Below, one piece after another: positions 1 to 8,800 of a DNA stretch of 13,540 nucleotides. The notes beneath the pieces are model-generated. The model was given only the letters and a program-made list of their open reading frames with translations. It was not told the DNA's origin and did not search any database. How positions within the stretch are numbered: position 1 is the stretch's first letter; each line of letters begins with the position of its first letter. This DNA comes from Tieghemiomyces parasiticus (lineage: Eukaryota; Kickxellomycota; Dimargaritomycetes; Dimargaritales; Dimargaritaceae): assembly GCA_027575765.1 (NCBI GenBank), contig JANBPT010001143.1, positions 1 through 13,540 on the forward strand, in the 5' to 3' direction. The translations under genes were made by a program, and so were the position numbers.

Positions 1-246
1 CTGGTCTCCGTCAGCCTCGACCGCCGGCTGCGGGTGCACAACCTGAGCCGTCCCGGCTGCCCACTGAGCCACGCCACATACCTGAAGCAGCGGATGACCC
101 AGGTGGTCGTAGACGAGGCCTTCGCCCGGACGCTGGTGTCAGCGGCTACCGCCAAACAGACGGTGGACAAGGATGACAAGCTGTGGTCTAAGATGGCCGT
201 GGTTGAGGAGGTCAAGCCAGCCAAGCGCGCCAAGTTGGTTAAATGA
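1..246 (+). CDS. NSA1: NSA1/WDR74-like ribosome biogenesis protein, C-terminal part
   Basis: This is a partial gene: the reading frame is open from base 1 and the visible 81 codons end at TGA 244-246. The segment begins with the last strand of a WD40 blade (SLDRRLRVHNL) followed by ATYLKQRMTQVVVDE. That is the characteristic end of the Nsa1/WDR74 propeller, where a 'GLDR-x-[LV]-R-[VI]' strand is followed by 'x-YLK-[QS]-R-[LMV]'. A short linker then leads to DDKLWSKMAVVEEV and a Lys/Arg tail (KPAKRAKLVK); the family also has an acidic 'W-x-x-M-x-x-[VL]-E-E' block before a basic tail. Known family role: a nucleolar WD40 protein acting in pre-60S ribosomal subunit maturation with the Rix7/NVL AAA ATPase. 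The basic tail fits nuclear or nucleolar targeting. The rest of the propeller lies left of the window, so domain completeness cannot be judged. No clear AATAAA is visible just after the stop. Confidence 0.82.
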   Translation: MVSVSLDRRLRVHNLSRPGCPLSHATYLKQRMTQVVVDEAFARTLVSAATAKQTVDKDDKLWSKMAVVEEVKPAKRAKLVK

Positions 247-2502
247 GTTCTCGATGTGTCTGAAAACTCATAATTTTATGGCTGCTTCCCGGCCTTCGTC
301 ATGTCAGAAATGTACTTTTTTTTTCAGTCCAGTTGTCAGGCCTTAAAGCTTTGCTGTAGAGGACAGGAGATATAGCGTGCTGCGGTTAAATAGCCCAGAC
401 CATTTCTATTACCTTGTAAAACAGTAACTTGAAAACACATTAAGATGTTTTAATTTTATTTATCCCCATGTTCGTCTTGGTGATCGTTGAATCTCACGAC
501 GTACATGCTTGTTTAAGATAGTAAAGTTAATTTATATAGATGGCTCAAGTTGTGGTTCCCTCTAATGGGGTACGGCACCAGTTGGACGAGTAGATAGACG
601 GAGAGGGTTCATTGGAGAAGTGGAAGGCCACCTAGAGGTGGGGAGTGCTACGCACTGTCAAGACAATACCAAGCAGCTGGTGAAGTTAGTTTACGTCTCT
701 AGCAGTTACATGGAAGGTCGTGCAGCCTCCAGCGGATATTAATTGGGAGGTTCTGCGGTCCGACTCACTTGCTATGGGGTTGTTAGTGACCTGATTTATG
801 GGCGTCATGCTAGGCATCCGTTTTTGTTGAAATTTATGGTCCTAGATACCGATGCTTTAGTTGAAGCCTAGGGGACTCCGATGCAACAAGCCGTTTGATG
901 TAACTTACTCTATAACTGGGCCATCCCTCACAGCACTAGCCAACATTTTAACCCATTTACATGTTCGATTTTAAAATCCCAGGCCTCACAATACCCACGC
1001 CCAAAGGCGGATTATGCAAGTTACTTGTCTAGATTAGGTTTTCCGAGATCACATAATTGCGGTAGGTGAAACCTTGAACAGTCTGGATTGACTGTACAAA
1101 AATGGGTAGAGTTGGTACAAAGGAACCTTGTATATAGTAGTAATTTAGTATTAAAGGGCATGTTTATCAGGGTTCATATACTCGATGTTAAATGTTACTT
1201 GTAACCTTGGTACCCATAGGTCCCAAGACCAGGCAGGGAGGGGGCGCAAGGCTGATTGGGAAGGGCGAGAAAATAGCAGATCGGAAGTAGTAGAAATAGC
1301 ATGGGTTATTGTGCAATGGCAAGATACATGCAAGTACTTAACTAAGAAGATTTAAATGAAGACGTTGGGCGCTAGACAGGAGCTACTTTAGTAGATGCGT
1401 TATCGGATGGCTGCCGCCGGGAGTGGGTTATCGGTCGTTTTCGATAGGGGTCATTTCTGAAACAGTAATGGCGCATACTATTAGTTTCTGCCCACGAGTT
1501 TGCGCCATGAGATAATGAATATCATACCATCCGTGTGTAGTATTTGTGGCACGTGTCCCGTGAATTTTTCTTTCGATGGAGGCAAATTTTGCGTTAAACA
1601 GGCCGAGCCGTTTGCACGTGCATTTGCGTTGATGAACATACGACAAAGTGAGAAATGTTAGCTGAATGGCAAAAGGCCGATCGTATCAGTACGTTGTCTC
1701 ACAGCAGGCTACAGTTATTCCATTCACTTCTTAAATGAGGCTTCTCTGCCCAGCCGACCCACCTTTAGGGCGCCTCCCCTCTATTACATCGCATGGAGAG
1801 TGGCCCAGCTATCTTGCCTTTACTACATCTTAGCCCTGGGATAACAGGGCCGGAGAGTTCTTTATGGACCTGGTAGGGAACAGCCATTGTGCTGGAACTT
1901 CACCCGTGGCTTCTGGTTAGCAGTAGTGGTGGCCTTGCACTTTGCTGTCTTGGCAGACACCAGACCACCACCACCATCATCCTGGTACTTTATGCACTAG
2001 AACCACTCCGGAATATCGCCGTTGGCCCGGAGGTTCAAGAGGATGACGGTGTAGTAAATACACGGGGTTGGGGATACGATATAAAAGTGAAGGGTTATAG
2101 GGCAGTCTCTCGTTTACTGAGGCGGCCGGTGGACAGATACTATATATCCATTCCGGCCTTGACTTCCAACAGTTGATGCGAATTTGCAGCAGTGATGAAT
2201 ATATCATAGGAAAGCAGCAGGGAAAAACACAGCATTGAGGAGACGAGAGAACAATAAAGCGTGCTATCCTAAGCAAGACTTATCGTAGGATAATGCATCA
2301 AACGGTGCATATGACTTCGCTGGACTCGGCTTATCGTGATCGTTCCGAATCCAGGTGAGAGGTCGCTGTTAAGGCAGCCATCATAAGTTGGCGACTATTC
2401 CGACCATACTATTCATCAATGGTGGTGAGTAATATCCCAGATCAGTTTACAGCCCAGCCATCAATGGCATTGGCCTAGGCTAGTATGGCAAGTAGCGTGT
2501 AC
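247..2502. other. Long spacer with no supported gene
   Basis: About 2.25 kb in which I find no recognisable protein, tRNA or snRNA. The longest open frames (for example 1889-2176 on plus, 1977-2276 and 1428-1646 on minus) have no motif I know, overlap one another and mostly begin at non-ATG codons. Base composition is close to even and AT-richer than the coding regions nearby, with AT-rich patches at 430-540. I looked for tRNA B boxes and for U1, U2, U4, U5, U6, SRP and RNase P core strings and saw none. The right part (about 1977-2500) might hold missing downstream exons of the RNase III-like block at 2503-2725, but I could not connect any exon in frame with confidence. Confidence 0.5.
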
Positions 2503-2725
2503 CTGACACTGTCGGTGCAGCTCGAGGACTTGGTGTCAGCGACATCAACAGCAACCGGCGCAATGCAGGGTCCGCCAGTTCTGGCGCAAAATGCGACGAC
2601 GCATACCGGTTGGTCACGGCCCGTGCAAACAACGCGTCACCCAAGACGCACAGTTGGCGATTGAGTAGCCCAAAACTCTGATCTAAAGCAGGCGCTAAAA
2701 TAAATCTGCTGCTATGCGAACACCT
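2503..2725 (-). pseudogene. RNase III-like (mL44/mL57-type) exon or gene remnant
   Basis: The minus strand has an open block of 74 codons. On the acceptor side it is preceded by ctactgtattttgcag (AG at 2727-2726, exon from 2725). On the donor side it is followed by gtcag|gtacac (intron from 2502). The product contains ALDQSFGLLNRQLCVLGDALF, then a helical stretch (ARAVTNRYASSHFAPELADP) and ALRRLL. The pattern resembles the RNase III helical signature 'N-E-R-L-E-F-L-G-D-A-[VL]-[LF]' preceded by a 'T-H-[KR]-S-[FY]' type segment. The Glu of the catalytic signature is replaced (LCVLGD instead of LEFLGD) while the Asp is kept. That is typical of the inactive RNase III-fold proteins of the mitochondrial large ribosomal subunit (mL44/mL57). 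I could not find a start exon or a continuing exon, so this is either one exon of an intron-rich gene or a remnant of a lost one. The open frame itself extends further upstream, to a stop at 2816-2818. Confidence 0.4.
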
Positions 2726-3457
2726 CTGCAAAATACAGTAGTCTCTACAAGTGGTCTCATTATTTTTTTCAAGTTTACCGACGAACTCCCTTGTCAGCTT
2801 ATTAGGGCTGTACTCTTAAATTGAAATTCGATTTGCCAGCCTGGTGATTGTCGTGCGTTACACGCACCCAGTTTTGTTTACATTGGTGACTAACTGATGG
2901 AAGAGGAGAGGTAAAGACCAAGCCGTGTGCCATCAGATTTGGGAAAAAAGCGGCATGTCATGATGTCGATTGGCAACTAATCCCATCGTTTAGTGGGCGC
3001 AGGCAGCTTTATTGTAGTCAGTTTAAGTGGAATCAGGTTGCTCACGCTATATAAGGTGTCGGGAACCAATGGGGGTTCCAAGTTCGGGTGGGTAGCTCCT
3101 GTACTCCAATGTGGCTCTCAGGTAACAATCCCCATATTTAAATTGACACCCTCCAAGCCGAGCAAACTCATTAGTCCTAGTCGACTAGGCGTACCTATTT
3201 AAGACCATTATCACGCCAGCAGCAGGGGCATCCATAATCTATAGCCTGGTGGACATTTGACACACTGGCCATCGCTTAGTGTCATAGTAGGCTCACAGTC
3301 TAGTATGGGTAAGGGCGGAATACGCTGACGCCAACGGTAAACGTGCAGTTTCCAATCATTAGGACCGCAGACAGAGTGGCCAGCACTTTATTATAGTAGT
3401 GTATCGCTATTAGATCCATAGAGACCAAATTACGGAGTTATCCCCAGGTTTCACACG
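2726..3457. other. Spacer with a TATA-like element, no supported gene
   Basis: No convincing coding sequence. A good TATA element (TATATAAG at 3048-3055, readable on both strands) stands about 60 nt upstream of a minus-strand ATG at 2986-2984, but that frame closes after 17 codons with no obvious donor. The minus strand also has a pyrimidine-rich acceptor-like tract (ctctcctcttccatcag) around 2895-2912. These might belong to upstream exons of the RNase III-like block, but I cannot join them. The right end (about 3200-3457) would be the 3' flank of the secreted-protein gene. Confidence 0.4.
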
Positions 3458-4027
3458 CTATGGCTGACAAATCATATCGAAATCGAACATCAGGTCGAAG
3501 TCTGGGATATCCAGGTTGGCAAATAAGGAATGGTACTCATCGACCGCCGCGTTGGGCATGCCCGGCTTGAGTTTTGGATAGTACGTGGACTCACCCGGCG
3601 GTGGCGTATTCAACGCGGCCGTCGAGGTTTCCGAACATACTGAGTCGGAGAGGGCAGCCAGTGACGCCTCGCTAAACTTCCTCTGGCGTTGGGTAGGATG
3701 GGAGTTGGGCGGCGGCGAGGCAGGACGGGTGCGCTTCTGGCCCTGACTACCACTATTAGCTTGGCGGGTGGGGGGTTTCCAGTTCATCCACTGCTGCATG
3801 GTCGGGTCATCGTCGGCTCTATCCAAGATATCTTGGGCGCGGTTAATGAAGTTGACATGTCGTTGAAATGGGATTCGCGGGGCGTGTTGGGCAGCTGAAG
3901 ATAGGGGGTCTGGCGTGGCCGTTTGGGCCAGTGACTCGTGAGCAGCTCGCTGGCTGGGCAGGGGCGTTGGGACTGCAAGCGTTGAAGACAGTAGAATAAG
4001 GCCAAGGGTGAAAAATAGCTTAGCCAT
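3458..4027 (-). CDS. Small secreted protein SSP-A with Arg/Lys cluster and acidic-hydrophobic tail
   Basis: Intronless, 189 residues, from ATG at 4027 to TAG at 3460-3458. I do not recognise the family. Residues 1-18 form a classical signal peptide: MAK, then LFFTLGLILLSSTLA, with likely cleavage after Ala18 before VPTP. The mature part is low in complexity and rich in Ser, Pro, Gln and Ala. Residues 73-83 include DPTMQQWMNW. There is a bipartite-looking basic stretch (KRTR at 98-101 and QRQRK at 113-117), then Ser/Thr-rich sequence. The tail at 173-185 alternates acid and hydrophobic residues (IPDFDLMFDFDM), resembling a short transactivation-type segment. Two Cys (131, 187) are present. SSP-B at the right end of the window shares the signal peptide, the basic cluster, the tail pattern P-x-[FL]-D-L-M-x-D-F and a promoter 9-mer. 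A secreted protein with nuclear-type signals suggests an effector acting in a partner cell, but that is inference. No enzyme motif is visible. Confidence 0.72.
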   Translation of the reverse strand: MAKLFFTLGLILLSSTLAVPTPLPSQRAAHESLAQTATPDPLSSAAQHAPRIPFQRHVNFINRAQDILDRADDDPTMQQWMNWKPPTRQANSGSQGQKRTRPASPPPNSHPTQRQRKFSEASLAALSDSVCSETSTAALNTPPPGESTYYPKLKPGMPNAAVDEYHSLFANLDIPDFDLMFDFDMICQP

Positions 4028-4108
4028 GACGAGAGACGTGGACGAAGCGGGTACGGTAAACTAGCAGCGGAGTTGAGTAGGGGAATGTAAAAGCTATGGC
4101 TGTATGAT

Positions 4109-4117
4109 TATAGGGAT
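4109..4117 (-). promoter_or_regulatory. TATA-like core promoter of SSP-A
   Basis: On the minus strand the sequence reads ATCCCTATA, continuing AATCATA, with its last base 82 nt upstream of the SSP-A ATG. The same 9-mer precedes SSP-B at a similar distance (12353-12361). The spacing suits a TATA box with a short 5' untranslated leader. Confidence 0.45.
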
Positions 4118-4680
4118 GCAATTCATAAAAGTAACGGGCTCAACCGCGTTAATATGGGAATGTACGTTGGCTACAGTGAGCAAGTCGATGAAGATAATTT
4201 TAGATTTATAGACTAGTCTAGAAGGGCGAGGAGAGTCGGTATTTATATCTACCTATTTATCCAATCGGAGTGATGCGGAACTAGGAGAGGGGATATGCGA
4301 GCACAGTAGTGAGTCCAGACGTCGCCTTCGAGTCGGTTCACAATACGGTAAAGGGATAGGTAGCTGCAACCGGTAATGGACACGGACGAACCACGGGAGC
4401 GCACGCCCTTCCGGTGTACTTCCCCAACACCTAAGCCTTATCTCTAAACTATGGTTATCGCCCTGACTATGTTTTATTCGCGTACACCTGTCCGTATATT
4501 CCAACGCCAGCCACGGGCGAGAATCTCCCCGCTCTGATTCATAGTGGCCCGTTGGCCTCTACCTGCCGTGGTCTGTGCAACCTGAAGGAGGAGGAGGGGT
4601 AACGTCGATTGGGAGACGTAGCCTTATCTGGCTGACGTGGGTCCACATCCACAGTTATATTTTGCAAAGCCCCGTCTTGC

Positions 4681-4702
4681 CACCCTTCCCACCCTTCCCA
4701 CC
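4681..4702. repeat. Short 9-bp tandem repeat (CACCCTTCC x 2.4)
   Basis: Two exact copies of CACCCTTCC (4681-4689 and 4690-4698) followed by a partial copy CACC. It lies about 85-105 nt upstream of the Stn1-like start, so it may be a pyrimidine-rich promoter element of that gene. It could equally be a simple-repeat expansion. Confidence 0.5.
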
Positions 4703-4751
4703 GTAATCTTATCCATCAGGCATCGTTGGTAGTACGTGCCCGCTTCGATAA

Positions 4752-4765
4752 CCCTAAATTTAGGG
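4752..4765. promoter_or_regulatory. Perfect 14-bp palindrome CCCTAAATTTAGGG (telobox-like)
   Basis: The 14 bases equal their own reverse complement. They contain TTAGGG-type half sites on both strands, and AACCCTAA at 4750-4757 fits the telobox consensus known for Tbf1/TRF-like Myb proteins in fungi. The element ends 19 nt before the chosen ATG of the Stn1-like gene and 1 nt before an alternative upstream ATG at 4767. Regulatory use is inferred from position only. Confidence 0.4.
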
Positions 4766-4784
4766 GATGAGGGACGGTACCAAG

Positions 4785-5411
4785 ATGTCGAAATTCGTCA
4801 AGGTGGAAATTTCCTCCTGGCTCCTTCCTCTACACGTCCCGCAGCTGTATCGGCTTGGTAGAGTCCCCGAGCTCTTCAACTCATATGGCCCGAGCCCGTT
4901 CGTGATCGGGAACGTTACGAGTATCGGTGTGGTTGGTGCGTAAGGAGATTGGGGGTAAATCTTCGCAGCCATATCAGTGATCGCTTTAGTCAGCCAGGTA
5001 CCCTCCCGACCAACCGTACCACTTTATCATTTGTATTGAGATTGGCATCGAAGGACTGGTATTACAAGGAATCCTATCCGATCGATGTATTGCTGATACT
5101 GATGTCACTAGACTTTGAGGTAAGTGATTTTAAGCCTCCCTTCTCCCAATCCTTGACGGGTTTGTTTTGACTGGGAAATGTATATACTGTAGACCAACTC
5201 CATCTTGCTTCTAGGGCCCGCGTGAGCAGGGCGTGTGTAGCCAGAATAGCCAGTCTACTGGCCGTCACTTATCGCATCCATCAACCCGTCGTTACACCCG
5301 TGCAGCGTGAAAACTGGATATAAAGAAAGAACGGTGGAGGAAAGGGATGGCTCCACGAGCATCCGAATACTGGTGTATCCTGCAGCCGGTGGTGATAAAG
5401 GTGGACGGTGA
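4785..5411 (+). CDS. Putative Stn1-like OB-fold protein (CST telomere-capping complex), spliced
   Basis: Proposed exon 1 is 4785-4939 and begins MSKFVKVEISSWLLPLHV; it ends in the GVVG strand at the donor GC|GTAAGG (4940). Exon 2 begins at 5306 after cacccgtgcag and runs in frame through VKTGYKERTVEERDGSTSI and RILVYP to TGA 5409-5411, giving 86 residues. Joined, the product reads as an N-terminal OB fold: W..P-L, a 'SPFVIGNVTSIGVVGAV' strand pair, then a 'DGST-x-I-x-[IC]-x-V-[WY]' strand. This matches the Stn1 layout '[HS]-P-[IF]-x-x-[VI]-x-[IVL]-x-G-x-V ... DD-[GS]-[ST]-G-x-I'. Known role of Stn1: with Ten1 and a large partner it binds telomeric single-stranded DNA and controls end protection and fill-in. 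An in-frame ATG at 4767 would add six residues. The donor at 5408 (GTGAGC) could splice to about 5475 and add roughly 23 residues ending at 5547. The splice choice was guided by family resemblance, so the model is tentative, and Ten1 or another OB-fold protein is possible. Confidence 0.38.
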
Positions 5412-5818
5412 GCACCGTGGAACACGGGACGTGTTCCGCACGGCAGATACCGGCTTCTGGACAGGAAATGATAGCCCCATCGGAACCCTCCCGTGCCTTG
5501 GCCTGGCCATTGTGACCGTCCACCGACCTATGCGCCACAGTGGCTGATAAGATCAGCGGTCACGGGTGGAGGGGGGGAAGAGCGCGTCACCTCGACGTGC
5601 TGTGCTCCACGGGCGCAGTCTAATACAAGTCACGCTGAACATGAAACGCTGTTCATCTCCGACACGTAACTGGACGATGGTTTATCAGTTCTTTGTTTCA
5701 AGTCGTTATCATACGTATAACAATGATGATAAAGAAACGTGATTCCTCGCGACAGTATCCGGCCCAGCAAGGCGACCTCCCCCTCCCCCAACCGAAGGTC
5801 CGGCGGCAATGAGACAGT
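5412..5818. other. Spacer between Stn1-like gene and PPR gene 3' end
   Basis: The convergent 3' flanks of the Stn1-like and PPR genes meet here. The plus frame stays open from 5311 to TGA 5545-5547, including an ATG at 5347. It could supply a last exon of the Stn1-like gene (for example from about 5475), but it has no motif I recognise. An inverted repeat GGAACACG-gga-CGTGTTCC lies at 5419-5437. Nothing else is supported. Confidence 0.4.
5419..5437. repeat. Inverted repeat, 8-bp arms with 3-nt loop
   Basis: GGAACACG, spacer GGA, CGTGTTCC: the arms are exact reverse complements and can form a stable hairpin. It begins 11 nt after the putative donor GTGAGC of the Stn1-like gene and 8 nt after its TGA, so it may sit in a 3' untranslated region or a short intron. 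Confidence 0.5.
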
Positions 5819-8800
5819 CTAAGCCCTTTTGGGTGCTCCTTTGCTACCCAGGGCCGACAAGGCGCGGAGATTAGGATATTGCACGGAAGCCAAGAACCGT
5901 ATAATGCGCTGCCGGAGAGGTGACCTATCCGGTACCAAATCCCGGAGAACATCCGCAACCAAGGACGCTCCTGGAGTTACGTAGCCGTCGCGGTGGGCAC
6001 GGCGGAAGACCTGGAAGGCTTCGTCAGCATTACCGCGGGCGGCGAATATTCTGACCAGAAGCTGACAGTGCTCAGGACGGTATTTGAAATCATAGCGAGC
6101 GACCCAGGCCTCCAGGTTGCGCACCTCGTTAAGCTTGAGCCGGTGGCAGGCAGCCAGAGCTGCGGAGACGAGTGCGTCGGTGGGGACCCTACCGTTGGAA
6201 GCCAGTACAGATCTGACTAGATCCAGAGTAGTACGTCGGTCGTCCAGGGCGGTGGAGGCTTCAATCTCAAGGGCATCAAGTTGACCGGATAAATCGGCGT
6301 CGCGAGCGTCGGTGGGTGATGAAACAGGCAAGGCGGCCTGAGTCTCAATCGTGGCACGTACCTTACGTAGTTCGGTCAGAAAGTCCGCCTGCTTGAGCAC
6401 GACAGCTGCCCGGTACAGCCAAGGTAGACAAGCCGGATTAGACCACGACGCACCCGTGCGAGCCACCCAATGGAACAGGCTGAGGGCTTCGACCGTACAC
6501 CCCTCTCGGGCTAGTGCATAGATACCCGCGGCGTAGCTCAGTGGACCCAGGGTGACGGCGGCCCGAAGTTGCGCGCGCAGGGCCGTGGTCAATCGTGTCA
6601 GATGGTCCCGTTCGGCCAGCATTAAAAATAAGGTGTCCAAGACGGGGCCTGGTAGACCCATGTCCGGCAGAATGGTCAACACGTTCACGGGCAATGCGAC
6701 TGCGTCGTCGCTTATCGGATCAACCTCCAAGTACCGGACTAGTATCCGTAATTGTGTGCTAGCCGAGTCGCCCGTGGTACGCTTAATGAGGGAAGCGGCC
6801 AGCCGACGAGCTGCCCTGCTATCGCTGCAGTCGTTCAATCGGGCCAGGGCCTTCATACGGGCCTCATTTTGTAAGCCGGGCTGCGCCGCCTCTACCACCT
6901 CGTCCGCTGCCTTCCCGTTTTCCACTGCGATCCCTAGCATGTGCTCAGCCGCCGCTACGGCTACATGGGCCTCCCTTGCCCACGGCACCTTCCACCGTTC
7001 CGCATCTCGCTTGACGAGGATGAGCAGTTCAACGTCGCGCCGCTCGACTGCGATCCTCACTAGCGGCAGGAGGGATGGCCAGCGGACCTGGTCAGGCTGG
7101 ATTGTGGCGCTGACCTGGTGGTAGAAGGAACGAAAATTTGCATACGCATCGCTCGGGCGGGTGGTCGCTGGTCGATAAGGCTGTCGTAGCACCCGGACGG
7201 CGAAATGCAGACGCAGGGCCGGGTCCATGGTATCAATTCTCCGGTACAGATCATTGAACAGCGTGTCGGCCACCTCAAACTCGCCCAGAAGCCCCAGGGC
7301 CTCCCACATAAGCAGCGCGGTTGGCGTGTCAGACTGCGGTCCATTGCCTTCGAGTGTAGACGACGTGGGCGTGGGCAAGGGTAGTTGCGACCAGTCGAGG
7401 TACAATGATGTACACCAGGCGCGATTCCGGGCAGGTAAGGCAGCGCGCAGTAGGGCACTGTACGTCGCGCTTCGGGGCACCACACCACGCTGACGCATAT
7501 GCGTGTACAACGACCAGGCCGTCGTTGGGCGGTCAAGTTGCAACAGGGCCGTGATGTACAGGTGGTACTGCTGGACCGTAGGCTCCATTGGCTGGGCCTG
7601 GATGAGTGGCAGGAGAGCGTCTACCGATGCCGCCGAAGCCAGACCACCGAGGCGGGCGTACCCGCGTAGGAGCAGAGCCAGGTTGTGGTGGGTGTAGACA
7701 GCGTTGGTGCTCATTGCGGCCTGGCGGGATTGAGCCTGGAAGTCCGCATGGAGCATTGGAACCTGAGCGGGGTCTCGTTCGACACAGGCGGCTAGCAGAA
7801 ACTGCCACACGCCGGTTGGTACGACGGTGTACTTGGTACGGTAGATATTGTAGACTTCCAAGGCGTTGGTGAGGTTGTCGATTCGGACGTGGGTGAGGAT
7901 CCAGAGGTAGAGATGAGACGGGCTCAGGTCGGCTAGCGTGGGGCGAGCACCCTCAAAGATAGCCCGGACACGATCGGCGCGGCGTTGCTGCAGGCTCCGG
8001 TCTGGATCCGGAAGGTGTCGGGGTGACGACTGGTAGCCCCGTGCGTAGGCGGCGGCCAGGGTAGCCCGCAAAGAATCGGGGAGTACAATCTGACCGGTGA
8101 GGGAGGGCAGAACCGTGTCCAGGCGGTCGATGTGACCGGCCCGGCACCACGTCAAAAGCAGCGGCTCCACGGTGGCATTGGTCAGGGGCAGATTCAAAGC
8201 GTGGCGGTCGGCCCATATTCGGTCAGCCCAGTGGGGGGTCCTGCGGTAATAGCACGCTCGACATAACGGAACGATGACATCGGCCACACTGACGAACCCG
8301 TGGGAGACCATGTGGTGGGCCGCCGATAGGGCCTCAGGGAACAAGCCGGCGCGGCTGAGGGTGTACAGGATGGACCGATAAGCGGCATAGGAGGCTGGGT
8401 ACTCCTCTAGTGTAGCGGGTGGTACGTCGGGGTCGTCAAAGTGGGTAACATCGGTAAGGGCGGTAGCGTCCAGGTCCGGCCGCTGCTGAATCGTGTCAAG
8501 ATCTAGAGACATTGTGGCTAGCCAGTCAGCAGCAGCATCCCGCAAGAGCTTAGTAGTCAGCTTCGCCTCGGTAACTTGCCCACCGTGGAAATTGGTGACA
8601 CTCTCGCTGGCCGTGTGATTATCCGGGCCTAGATGGCCGGACAGACCGGTATCCGTAGCAGGATGAGGTTGAGTCGTCCGCAGGTACTGCCGGAGCGCAA
8701 GCTGGAGGAGCCGAGTGTAGGTCCGGCCGTTATGAGTGAACCCCGGGTAGTCACTGCGGAGTTTATAGTAAATCTGGGCTGCGGCTGGCCAGTGGCCTCT

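Larger units (their letters stand above)
4028..4784. other. Intergenic region between divergent SSP-A and Stn1-like genes
   Basis: Divergent promoter region of about 750 bases. It holds the SSP-A TATA-like element, a TTATATTTT stretch near 4655-4663, the CACCCTTCC repeat and the CCCTAAATTTAGGG palindrome. No gene is visible: the minus-strand frame at 4253-4504 has no motif and no supporting context. Confidence 0.45.

Noticed and set aside
1889..2276. Overlapping frames on both strands (1889-2176 plus, 1977-2276 minus)
   Set aside because: No motif recognised and the minus frame begins at a non-ATG codon. A link to the RNase III-like exon could not be made in phase.
2331..2360. gttccgaatcc, similar to a tRNA T-loop/B box
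   Set aside because: It has an extra base relative to the B box, and no acceptor stem or D-loop is found on either side.
5347..5547. ATG frame of 66 codons after the Stn1-like gene
   Set aside because: No recognisable domain as a separate protein; more likely 3' sequence or, in part, a last exon of the Stn1-like gene.
6552..7124. 190-codon plus-strand open frame inside the PPR gene
   Set aside because: Antisense shadow in GC-rich coding sequence; low-complexity Ser/Arg/Ala product and no motif, while the opposite strand codes a continuous PPR protein.
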